NCBI RefSeq assembly: GCF_035609205.1
Contig: NZ_CP141184.1
Coordinates: 806,001-870,000, forward strand
Length of the DNA stretch: 64,000 nucleotides
Direction: 5' to 3'
Source: Hymenobacter sp. GOD-10R
GTDB lineage: Bacteria; Bacteroidota; Bacteroidia; Cytophagales; Hymenobacteraceae
A program made the position numbers and the translations under genes. The notes under the pieces were generated by a model, which saw only the letters and a program-made list of their open reading frames with translations, was not told the DNA's origin and did no database searches. This document shows positions 40,715 to 48,710 of this stretch, piece after piece; positions within the stretch are counted from its first letter, which is position 1, and the number at the start of each line of letters is the position of its first letter.

Positions 40715-41596
40715 ATGCAACAACCTACCCTCTGTCGCCTTTTCCGCCTCTGGCTACTATGCGTGCCCTTCGCGTTTCTCGCCTCTTCTTGCGTAAAGTC
40801 TGTCTATTACCGTCAGAATGTTCTCCTGCGCACCACTGGCGGAACAGGTATTGATACAACAAAACTGCGGGATGTAGTGAACCGAGCAGAACGTAACTAC
40901 ATCATCCAGCCAAATGATTACCTACAAGTACAGGTCTTCACTAACAATGGTGAAAGAATTCTGGATCCAAACGGAGAGCTTCATTTCGGCTCACCATCGG
41001 GACAAAATATTAGTTCCAATAGAACAGGGGGTGGGACTGGTGGCGTGGCCTCAACGGGTCCAGCGTTCTTAGTGCAAGTTGATGGTTACATACGATTGCC
41101 TATGGTGGACCGAGTGAAAGTGACTGGCTTGACATTGCTGGAAGCTGATAGTCTGTTAGAAGTTAGATATAATGAATTTTACAAAGGCTCGTTTGTTGAC
41201 ACCCGTGTTACAAATAACCGTGTCGTTGTGCTAGGTACCCCAGGCGGTAGAGTGATTCCCTTGGAAAATGACAATGTAAACCTACTAGAAGTTTTAGCGT
41301 TAGCTGGCGGCATTGATGGTGGAGCAGGTAGCTCGGCTCGAAGTGGTGGTAAAGCTAACAACATACGTCTAATCAGAGGTGATTTGAAGAATCCACAAGT
41401 ACAAATAATTGATCTAACAACAATTGAAGGAATGCAGCGGGCAAACCTACAAGTGGAACCTAACGATATTATATATATTGAACCTATCCGCCGCCCATTC
41501 TTCGAGGCACTGAACGATATCAACCCAATTTTGAGTTTGGTAACTACATTGGCTGGGGTGACAACCACTATAATTTACCTGACCCTAGCTCGGTAG
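40715..41596 (+). CDS. outer-membrane polysaccharide export lipoprotein (Wza-like)
   Basis: A 293-residue lipoprotein with lipobox L-A-S-S-C at about residue 26, a polysaccharide-export (Poly_export) domain beginning N-Y-I-I-Q-P-N-D-Y-L-Q-V-Q-V-F, and an SLBB-like domain (V-V-V-L-G-T-P-G-G-R-V-I-P-L). The last 20 residues (S-L-V-T-T-L-A-G-V-T-T-T-I-I-Y-L-T) are the amphipathic segment that crosses the outer membrane. It forms the export channel for capsule or exopolysaccharide. An in-frame TTG lies six codons upstream; ATG 40715 fits the signal peptide. DNA here is clearly richer in A and T than the neighbours. Confidence 0.88.
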   Translation: MQQPTLCRLFRLWLLCVPFAFLASSCVKSVYYRQNVLLRTTGGTGIDTTKLRDVVNRAERNYIIQPNDYLQVQVFTNNGERILDPNGELHFGSPSGQNISSNRTGGGTGGVASTGPAFLVQVDGYIRLPMVDRVKVTGLTLLEADSLLEVRYNEFYKGSFVDTRVTNNRVVVLGTPGGRVIPLENDNVNLLEVLALAGGIDGGAGSSARSGGKANNIRLIRGDLKNPQVQIIDLTTIEGMQRANLQVEPNDIIYIEPIRRPFFEALNDINPILSLVTTLAGVTTTIIYLTLAR

Positions 41597-41732
41597 AGAA
41601 AAGGAATTAATAAAGTTAGATAAGGTGTTTCTAATTTAAAGAAGGGAGGCTTCACTTAGCTTCAAACTAAGTAGATAAATTCTTTCCCATTGGAACGATA
41701 TTCAATCTAAATCATCGATTTCAATAAAATAA

Positions 41733-44183
41733 ATGGCAGTAAACGAGAACACCGAGCTGGAAGAGCTTATTCGCAATGCGGGTGGCAGCGAAGCAGAGGT
41801 AGAGGACGATGATGGTGCTGGGTTGGACCTAGTTACACTGTTATTAGTAGCTCGCCGCAGCTTGCCTTGGGTCGTATTGCTTATCATGCTGGGCTTGACA
41901 GGCTCTTGGTTGTATTTGCGTTATACAAAGCCGATTTATCAGTCGTCATCCATCTTAAAAATTGACGAAAAAACCGAAGCCAGCGCGCTAGGTCTAGGTA
42001 GCGTACTAGGGGGAGATCTTCGACAAGGGGGTAATAAGCTATCGGGCGAAATAGAGCTTATTAAGTCTAATATAATTTATGAGCACCTAAAGGACTCATT
42101 AGCGCTCGACGTCAATTATTACGTAGAGGGTACTGTTCTGGAAAATGAACTGTATGGATTGTCCCCGTTCAAGGTAATGTATAAGATCAAGGACGGTAGC
42201 TTATACAACAAAAGATTTGACCTCACTTTCAGTAGTACACAACAATTTCGGATTTCCTACCAATACCAAGGACAGGAGATAAGCGCTGACTACCGTTTAG
42301 GGCAACCCATTGTGACGCCCGCTATGGAACTGTTACTGACTTCCACCTCGTGGATGAGCGAAGGCGTAGTTGGAAAGAAGTATTTCTTTATTGTAAACGA
42401 CGGGGGATCTATTAGTAACTATTTGAATAAGGGGCTGAATGTGCAGGTTATCAATCCTGATGCAAATACTATCCAAATATCTTTTACTGACTTCAATCCT
42501 AGTAAAGCTCAAGCCATTGTTAACAAGATTGACACAGTATACTTGCAGGAGAAGCTAGCTCAGAAACAGGAAGCAACACAGCGGCAGTTAAAATTTCTGG
42601 AAACGCAAATCATTGAGAATAAAGATAGTTTGCAAGATGCTGAGAAAGACTTAGAAGAGTTCACAAGCCGTACTAGGACCTACGATGTACGTGGTAATCT
42701 GACAAACATCTCCGATAAACTAATTGCACAGGAAAAAGCGCGATTGGAGCTACAACAACAAATTGAGCTGTTAGATGAAATTGCTGCGTTGGTAGATCAG
42801 AATCAACTTACCCTTAATGAGGAAACAAGTATTTCTGAGAGTATTCCCGGTTTAAAGCGGCTCGGGGATGAGCAGGTTGCCCAGCAAATAGCGCGGCTTA
42901 ATGACTTGCAATGGAACCTACGCCGAGTTTCGCGCTCCTATCAGCCGACCACGTTTACGGTGCAGCAATTGCAGGCAGATGTTAATCTAGTAAAAAATAG
43001 CACGCAACGACTACTACAGCAGAATAGACGCTTGTTGGTGCAGCAGCTCAATGAGACGGGTATAGAGCAAGATAAATTAAGAGCTGAATTACAACAGATT
43101 CCAGGATTAGCTACGCAGCAAACCCGCTTACAGCGGCCTTTTGAACTATATCAAAAGACGTATACTATGCTGGTGGAGAAGAAGATGGATTTCGGGATGG
43201 CCATAGCAGGCACCACTGTTGATTTCCAGATACTTTCTCCCGCTAGTGGTCCAGGCGCGCCTATCGCTCCGGTGCGCATGGTAGTGTATGCCATTGGACT
43301 AGCCGCTGGTATTGTATTAGGATTAGCAGTAATAGCAGTGCGCTACTTCATGCACAATACCGTAACGAGCGTACGTGAGTTGGAGAGGGCTACCACCGCA
43401 TCAGTACTAGGTGTTATTCCAACTTATGATAAAGAGAAGATGAGTGTGTCGAGGCTCGTAGTTGATAAAAACCCTAAATCGGCTATTTCAGAGTCTATTC
43501 GCTCCATCCGAACGAATTTAGACTTTATCAGCTCAGCGAAGAAAAAGCGGCTTATCTCTGTTACATCCACTGTTTCGGGAGAGGGTAAAACATTTGTTAC
43601 AGTAAATTTAGGAGGTATCGTTGCGTTATCGGGTCAACGAGTGGTTATTTTAGACTTAGATATGCGCAAGCCAAAAGTAAACTTAGCTTTTGGTACTGAG
43701 AACGTAAAGGGAGTTAGTACAATTCTGATCGATAAACACTCAGTGCAAGAGTGTATTCAGCATACCAGTATCCCTTCCCTGGATTTCATCTCTGCTGGCC
43801 CAACCCCACCAAATCCATCGGAGTTGATTCTGAACGCACGCTTTGATGAAATGCTAGCTGAGCTGTATCAGCAGTATGATGTAATCTTGATTGATACTCC
43901 GCCAGTTGGCCTAGTGACCGATGGTATCCTGATCATGCGTAAGGCAGACATTCCGATCTATATCGTGCGGGCTAATTACTCTAAGAAGACGTTTTTGAAG
44001 AATATCAACAAGATTATTCGCGCTAATAATTTCACCCGCCTTTCTACTATCCTCAACGATGCACAAGCAAGTGGCCTGTATGGTTACGGTTATGGCTACG
44101 GGTACGGGTATGGTCAAGGGTATTACGATGAAGCCGTACCTGATAAAAGCTTAGTTCAGCGTCTTCGCAAGCAGTTCTCTTAA
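41733..44183 (+). CDS. Wzc-type polysaccharide co-polymerase / tyrosine autokinase
   Basis: An 816-residue inner-membrane protein. Order: cytoplasmic acidic N terminus, helix 1 (about 47-67), a long periplasmic Wzz-like part with coiled coil (about 270-480), helix 2 (about 515-538), then a BY-kinase domain with Walker A S-G-E-G-K-T (615-620), Walker A' D-L-D-M-R-K-P-K and Walker B V-I-L-I-D-T-P-P (717-724). The tail has alternating Tyr-Gly from residue 783 (G-Y-G-Y-G-Y-G), the autophosphorylation cluster. It sets chain length and drives export with the Wza-like protein upstream; the CpsB-like phosphatase downstream should reverse phosphorylation. Confidence 0.92.
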   Translation: MAVNENTELEELIRNAGGSEAEVEDDDGAGLDLVTLLLVARRSLPWVVLLIMLGLTGSWLYLRYTKPIYQSSSILKIDEKTEASALGLGSVLGGDLRQGGNKLSGEIELIKSNIIYEHLKDSLALDVNYYVEGTVLENELYGLSPFKVMYKIKDGSLYNKRFDLTFSSTQQFRISYQYQGQEISADYRLGQPIVTPAMELLLTSTSWMSEGVVGKKYFFIVNDGGSISNYLNKGLNVQVINPDANTIQISFTDFNPSKAQAIVNKIDTVYLQEKLAQKQEATQRQLKFLETQIIENKDSLQDAEKDLEEFTSRTRTYDVRGNLTNISDKLIAQEKARLELQQQIELLDEIAALVDQNQLTLNEETSISESIPGLKRLGDEQVAQQIARLNDLQWNLRRVSRSYQPTTFTVQQLQADVNLVKNSTQRLLQQNRRLLVQQLNETGIEQDKLRAELQQIPGLATQQTRLQRPFELYQKTYTMLVEKKMDFGMAIAGTTVDFQILSPASGPGAPIAPVRMVVYAIGLAAGIVLGLAVIAVRYFMHNTVTSVRELERATTASVLGVIPTYDKEKMSVSRLVVDKNPKSAISESIRSIRTNLDFISSAKKKRLISVTSTVSGEGKTFVTVNLGGIVALSGQRVVILDLDMRKPKVNLAFGTENVKGVSTILIDKHSVQECIQHTSIPSLDFISAGPTPPNPSELILNARFDEMLAELYQQYDVILIDTPPVGLVTDGILIMRKADIPIYIVRANYSKKTFLKNINKIIRANNFTRLSTILNDAQASGLYGYGYGYGYGYGQGYYDEAVPDKSLVQRLRKQFS

Positions 44184-44227
44184 ATTCCCGTCCGCTCTCT
44201 TCCTCCCACCCGCTTCTTCTTATTATT

Positions 44228-44995
44228 ATGGGGTCGTTCCTGCAAAGGATCTTTGGCCGACCAACTGTGCCTATTGAAGTGTTGGCGGACTTGGCTGCTC
44301 TCGAAGTAGATATGCATTCGCATTTGCTGCCTGGCCTCGATGATGGAGCTGAAACTATAGAGCAATCGGTAGAACTAGTGCGGACAATGCAGGAGCTAGG
44401 TTACCGCAAGTTGGTGATGACTCCTCACGTGATGGGGGACTTCTACAAAAATACTCCAGCTGATATTCAAGCCGCCTTACTACGCTTGCAACAAGCAGTT
44501 TCTGCAGCTGGCATCACGGATATTGCTCTAGCATGCGCCGCAGAGTACTACTTAGATGAATGGTTTGCGCAAAAGCTAGAGACGGGAGAGGAACTGCTTA
44601 CTTTCGGTGGCGACAGTCGGTACGTACTAGTGGAGACGTCGTACATCAATGAGCCTTTCAACTTTCTCGAAATTATTTTTCAGCTAAAGTCGGCGGGCTA
44701 CCAGCCGGTGTTGGCCCACCCCGAGCGGTACACGTACCTGTACGACAATTTTGCGGCCCTGGAAAAGATGCGGGCCAACAATATCTTACTGCAAGTCAAC
44801 TTAAACTCACTGGCGGGCTACTATTCGCGAGGTGCAAAACGTGTTGCGGAGAAATTGATTGATGCAGGATTAGTAGATTTGCTAGGCACAGATGCGCACC
44901 ACCTGAAGCATACCACAACGTTGCGCGAGAAAGTGTTGTCTACTGAGTATTTACGCAAAGCCTTGGCTTTGCCCCTGCTTAATAGTTCTCTGTAG
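44228..44995 (+). CDS. CpsB/YwqE-type tyrosine-protein phosphatase
   Basis: A 255-residue PHP-domain phosphatase. Metal-binding motifs include D-M-H-S-H-L-L-P-G-L-D-D-G, M-T-P-H-V-M, A-A-E-Y-Y-L-D, V-L-A-H-P-E-R-Y and L-L-G-T-D-A-H-H. These manganese-dependent enzymes dephosphorylate the tyrosine tail of Wzc-type kinases. It follows the wzc-like gene by 44 bases and closes the Wza-Wzc-phosphatase set. Confidence 0.92.
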   Translation: MGSFLQRIFGRPTVPIEVLADLAALEVDMHSHLLPGLDDGAETIEQSVELVRTMQELGYRKLVMTPHVMGDFYKNTPADIQAALLRLQQAVSAAGITDIALACAAEYYLDEWFAQKLETGEELLTFGGDSRYVLVETSYINEPFNFLEIIFQLKSAGYQPVLAHPERYTYLYDNFAALEKMRANNILLQVNLNSLAGYYSRGAKRVAEKLIDAGLVDLLGTDAHHLKHTTTLREKVLSTEYLRKALALPLLNSSL

Positions 44996-45092
44996 CTCTT
45001 GGCGCTTGCTGGTTAATGCGTAACATGCGTCCCGAATGCCTAGGCAACGCCGCCTAAAATGACCACCTTATTTGCAGCCAAGTGCTAGTACT

Positions 45093-46082
45093 ATGATTTT
45101 TGTTACGGGAGGCAGTGGGCTGGTTGGTAGCTTCTTATTGCCTGCGTTGCTAGCTCAAGGGCATAGAGTACGAGCACTGTATCGGCAGCGGATTCCGGCA
45201 ATGCCGGGTGGCGAGAAGATTGAGTGGGTGCAAGGCGACTTGCGCGATACCGTTGTGCTGCGACAGGCGCTAGTAGGCGTTACGCACGTTTTTCATTGTG
45301 CCGGTTTGGTTTCGTACGCTCCGCAGGATGAGCAGGCTCTACAGCAAACGAATGTAGAAGGCACAATGGCTGTGGTAGATGCTTGCCTCGAGCAGGCAGG
45401 TGTGCGCTTGTGTCATGTATCGTCGGTAGCCGCTTTGGGAGGAAATGCGAAGGAGCAGGAAGAGGACGCCCCTAAGGTAGTCGTGCTGAATGAAAGTGCT
45501 AAGTGGGACTTAGGCGCGGAGCACCCGGCTTACGCTACCTCGAAGTACCTAGCTGAGTTGGAGGTGTGGCGAGGCGTCTCCGAAGGACTCTCAGCCGTGA
45601 TTGTCAACCCGTCTGTTATACTCGGGCCAGCCGATTGGGCCCGCAGCAGCACCCGGCTTTTTCGCTACGCTTACCAAGAACACGCTTTTTACACGCCGAC
45701 TACCCTGAACTTGGTTGACGTGCGTGATGTGGTAGATGCTATGGTGCATTTAGCGCTGCGCACAACTGTCAGCGGGGAGCGTTATATACTGAATGCTGGT
45801 GCATTGCCGTTACAAGAGTTCTTGCAGCAGGCGGCTGCTTGCTTTCAGAAAAAGGCGCCAAGTGTAGCTGTTCCGAATTGGGCGGCTGAGGTTATTTGGC
45901 GCTTCGAACACACCCGAGCTGCACTTACGGGAGCTAGGCCGCTTATTACTAAAGATACTGCACGCGCTGGCCGGCGTGCAACAACATATGACACCACCAA
46001 AGTGCAAGCGGCTACCGGCCTGGCCTTTCGTCCGTTGGCGGAAACCATTCAATGGTGTTGTACCGGACTTCGACCGAACTAG
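45093..46082 (+). CDS. NAD-dependent epimerase/dehydratase (extended SDR)
   Basis: A 329-residue extended short-chain dehydrogenase with nucleotide-binding G-G-S-G-L-V-G near the start, W-V-Q-G-D-L-R-D, F-H-C-A-G-L-V-S-Y, and the active-site Y-A-T-S-K (Y-x-x-x-K) with S-S-V-A-A upstream. Similarity to dihydroflavonol-4-reductase-like and sugar epimerase-like enzymes does not fix the substrate. It follows the capsule export genes by about 100 bases and could act in the same pathway, but base composition returns to the genome norm here. ATG 45093 is preferred over the in-frame TTG at 45072. Confidence 0.85.
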   Translation: MIFVTGGSGLVGSFLLPALLAQGHRVRALYRQRIPAMPGGEKIEWVQGDLRDTVVLRQALVGVTHVFHCAGLVSYAPQDEQALQQTNVEGTMAVVDACLEQAGVRLCHVSSVAALGGNAKEQEEDAPKVVVLNESAKWDLGAEHPAYATSKYLAELEVWRGVSEGLSAVIVNPSVILGPADWARSSTRLFRYAYQEHAFYTPTTLNLVDVRDVVDAMVHLALRTTVSGERYILNAGALPLQEFLQQAAACFQKKAPSVAVPNWAAEVIWRFEHTRAALTGARPLITKDTARAGRRATTYDTTKVQAATGLAFRPLAETIQWCCTGLRPN

Positions 46083-46197
46083 TGGTGCTCCGGTTTGGTT
46101 GTTGTATCTTAGGCCGGTCGGTCTATTTACGTAGGCTGATTGCTTAACACCACCCGCGGGCCTGCCGTTTTGGCGGTTTCGCGTTGATTGTAGTCGA

Positions 46198-47601
46198 ATG
46201 AGAATGAACGACAATTTTGAGGACCGGGACGAGGTGCTGAACAGCGTGCGTCGTTTTGAACGCATGATGGCCAGCAACGAAACCATATTTTTTGACTTGG
46301 CCGATTTCGAGAGTATTATCGACCATTATACCACCAACACGCAGTATGATAAAGCCTTGCAAGCATGTGAGGCTGCTATTGCTCAATATCCGTTCAGCAC
46401 CGAATTACTAATTGATCGTTCGCAGGTACTAGCCATGAAAGGCGAGTATACGGCGGCAGCCCAGCAGATTGAAGACGTCGCTCAGCTTGACCCTACGAAC
46501 CCTGATGTGGCCGTTACGCGTGGTATTATCGCTACCCAGCGAGGCGAGTTCGCTGCAGCGGTGGCGTTCTTCTTGGATGCGGCTGCTCACTCGCCTGACC
46601 GCGACGATATTTACTTCAACCTAGGATTGGCTTACCAAAGCTGGCAGAAGTATAAGAGTGCTGCTAAGTACTATAAGATGAGCTTGCGTCTGAACGCCGA
46701 CAATGAAGTGGCTGTTCAGGAGCTACTCTATTGCCTGGAAATTTCAGGGCGCTTAGAAGGTAATATCGACTTCTTCAAACGCTTCACGGACGACGACCCA
46801 TATTCGGCGCAGGCGTGGTACAACCTAGGTCAGGCGTATTACCGACTAGAGAACTACGACGAGGCTGTCAGTGCGTTCGAGTATGCTATTCTGATTGACT
46901 CCAAGTTCTACGATGCGCACGCCTTTCTGGCTAGCACGTATGTTAGTCAAGAGAAATATCAGGAAGCCATCAAGGAGTTCCACCTGAGCTACAACGAGAA
47001 GCACCCAACGGCCGAAGCTTTTTGCAACATTGGCGAGTGTTACGAAAAGCTAGCTGAGTGGGCGCTAGCTCGCCGCTTCTACCAGAAGGCTATCGATATT
47101 GACCCTAATCTGGACGAAGCATGGTTTGGCATTGGGGTAATCCTGAATGCGCAAGAGCGTTGGTTTGAGGCCATTCACTTTTTCCGTAAGGCTGTTACGC
47201 TTTACGAAGAAAGTGCCGAGTACTGGCTAGCTCTTGCAGCGGCCGAGTATCAGGTAGGCAATATCGTGAGCTCACTAGAGTGCTATGAGCGCGCCGCGCA
47301 GGTAGCCCCCGACAGCAAAGATGTATGGCTGAACTGGAGTATTATCTTGTATGAGCAAGGCAACTACGACGGAGCCATCGATTTGATGCGCAACGCGGTA
47401 GAAGTGCAGCCGGAGGAAGCCGAGTTGTATTATCGCCTGTGCGCCTATTTGCTGGCAGCAGGTCGCTACCGGGAGGCTTATCATTACCTGGAAAACGCGC
47501 TGACTCTGGACTTTGATAAGCACCGGCTTCTGTTTGACTACTTCCCGGAGCTAGAGTCGCAACGCGCTTTGATGCGCCTGATTGAACAGTATCGTAAGTA
47601 G
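46198..47601 (+). CDS. tetratricopeptide-repeat protein
   Basis: A 467-residue protein without a signal peptide made of about ten or eleven TPR units (for example A-W-Y-N-L-G-Q-A-Y-Y-R-L-E-N-Y-D-E-A-V-S and A-W-F-G-I-G-V-I-L-N-A-Q-E-R-W). The N-terminal 40 residues are acidic. TPR arrays bind other proteins; partners are unknown. It precedes the phosphosulfolactate synthase gene, an association I recall as recurrent in Cytophagales. Confidence 0.88.
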   Translation: MRMNDNFEDRDEVLNSVRRFERMMASNETIFFDLADFESIIDHYTTNTQYDKALQACEAAIAQYPFSTELLIDRSQVLAMKGEYTAAAQQIEDVAQLDPTNPDVAVTRGIIATQRGEFAAAVAFFLDAAAHSPDRDDIYFNLGLAYQSWQKYKSAAKYYKMSLRLNADNEVAVQELLYCLEISGRLEGNIDFFKRFTDDDPYSAQAWYNLGQAYYRLENYDEAVSAFEYAILIDSKFYDAHAFLASTYVSQEKYQEAIKEFHLSYNEKHPTAEAFCNIGECYEKLAEWALARRFYQKAIDIDPNLDEAWFGIGVILNAQERWFEAIHFFRKAVTLYEESAEYWLALAAAEYQVGNIVSSLECYERAAQVAPDSKDVWLNWSIILYEQGNYDGAIDLMRNAVEVQPEEAELYYRLCAYLLAAGRYREAYHYLENALTLDFDKHRLLFDYFPELESQRALMRLIEQYRK

Positions 47602-47619
47602 GAGCCTAGGTAAGCAGTT

Positions 47620-47684
47620 GAGGCCCCGTGAGCTTGGCTTTCTTTCTGCTAAGAAGCAGGAAGAAACCAGGTTTGCGGGGCTTC
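47620..47684. terminator. long hairpin after the TPR gene
   Basis: A 65-base inverted repeat pairs along about 30 positions, with many G-U pairs, one bulge and a 4-base loop (outer arm GAGGCCCCG / CGGGGCTTC). It is followed by GTCGTTTTAATG. G-U pairs make the fold favoured on the plus-strand transcript. Confidence 0.6.
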
Positions 47685-47719
47685 AAGTCGTTTTAATGAA
47701 TGGATATAAAATTCGGGCG

Positions 47720-47727
47720 TACTTTTG
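47720..47727 (+). promoter_or_regulatory. -7 box before the phosphosulfolactate synthase gene
   Basis: TACTTTTG matches TAnnTTTG, 47 bases before the ATG at 47775. No TTG is visible at the right distance. Confidence 0.45.
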
Positions 47728-47774
47728 AGCCATGCTTAGGCTGCCATTAGAATCAAAAACCTAAGCCCTCAAGT

Positions 47775-48605
47775 ATGAATTATCACCTGAACGACCTCCC
47801 CGAACGCACCAGCAAGCCCCGCGAACAAGGCTTTACCATGGTGATGGACAAAGGGTTAAGTATTCGTGAAACCGAAGACTTCCTGGAAGTAGGCGCCGAG
47901 TACGCCGACATCGTCAAGCTAGGCTGGGCTACTTCCTACGTTACGCCCAACCTGAAGCGCAAGCTAGAGGTGTACAAAGCCGCTGGGGTGCCAGTGTATT
48001 TTGGTGGTACGTTGTTCGAGGCGTTCATTATCCGCAACCAGTTTGACGATTACCGGCGGCTACTTTCCGAATTTGGAATGGAGTACGCGGAAGTGTCAGA
48101 CGGGTCCTTGGATCTAAATCACGACCGCAAGCTAGAGTACATCCGCACGTTGTCGCAGGAGGTGCAGGTGCTGTCGGAGGTAGGCTCGAAAGATGCTGAG
48201 AAGATCATTCCACCTTATAAGTGGATTTCGCAGATGCAAACCGAACTTGAGGCTGGTGCCATCAAAGTAATCGGGGAGGCTCGCGAAGCCGGCAACGTAG
48301 GTCTGTTTCGTAGCACCGGTGAAGTGCGCTCAGGCTTGGTAGAAGAAATTCTGACGAAAGTGCCGGTCGAGAAGATCCTGTGGGAAGCGCCGCAGAAGGC
48401 ACAGCAAGTATGGTTTATTAAGCTGCTCGGCGCCAACGTAAACCTAGGTAACATCGCTCCTAATGAAGTAGTGAGCCTAGAAACGATCCGCTTAGGCTTG
48501 CGTGGCGATACGTTCACGCACTTCCTCGACATGGATAACGTGGACGAAATGTTCAAGCCCGCCAAACCAACGGGCAAGCCGGGCACTTCGATGCCGCGTG
48601 GTTAG
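47775..48605 (+). CDS. phosphosulfolactate synthase (ComA-like)
   Basis: A 276-residue TIM-barrel protein matching ComA: F-T-M-V-M-D-K-G-L-S, D-I-V-K-L-G-W-A-T-S-Y-V, V-P-V-Y-F-G-G-T-L-F-E-A, A-E-V-S-D-G-S-L-D-L, L-S-E-V-G-S-K-D, W-E-A-P-Q-K-A-Q-Q-V-W-F-I and G-A-N-V-N-L-G-N-I-A-P-N-E-V. ComA adds sulfite to phosphoenolpyruvate to give phosphosulfolactate, the first step of coenzyme M synthesis in methanogens. Bacteroidota do not make coenzyme M, so the product may feed another sulfonate, possibly cysteate for sulfonolipids. No comB/comC/comDE gene is present here. Confidence 0.88.
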   Translation: MNYHLNDLPERTSKPREQGFTMVMDKGLSIRETEDFLEVGAEYADIVKLGWATSYVTPNLKRKLEVYKAAGVPVYFGGTLFEAFIIRNQFDDYRRLLSEFGMEYAEVSDGSLDLNHDRKLEYIRTLSQEVQVLSEVGSKDAEKIIPPYKWISQMQTELEAGAIKVIGEAREAGNVGLFRSTGEVRSGLVEEILTKVPVEKILWEAPQKAQQVWFIKLLGANVNLGNIAPNEVVSLETIRLGLRGDTFTHFLDMDNVDEMFKPAKPTGKPGTSMPRG

Positions 48606-48671
48606 GCCACATCAAATCAATGCGTAAGACAAGAAGCTAGCTTAACTCAAGCAGACCGAAGCGCGTACACT

Positions 48672-48708
48672 AATAAGTCAGCCCACCCACGGGCTGACTT
48701 ATTTTTTG
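48672..48708 (+). terminator. intrinsic terminator after the ComA-like gene
   Basis: AATAAGTCAGCCC / GGGCTGACTTATT (13-bp stem, 6-base loop) then TTTT. It ends only a few bases before the ATG of the next gene, leaving no room for a normal promoter in between. Confidence 0.85.
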
Positions 48709-48710
48709 AT

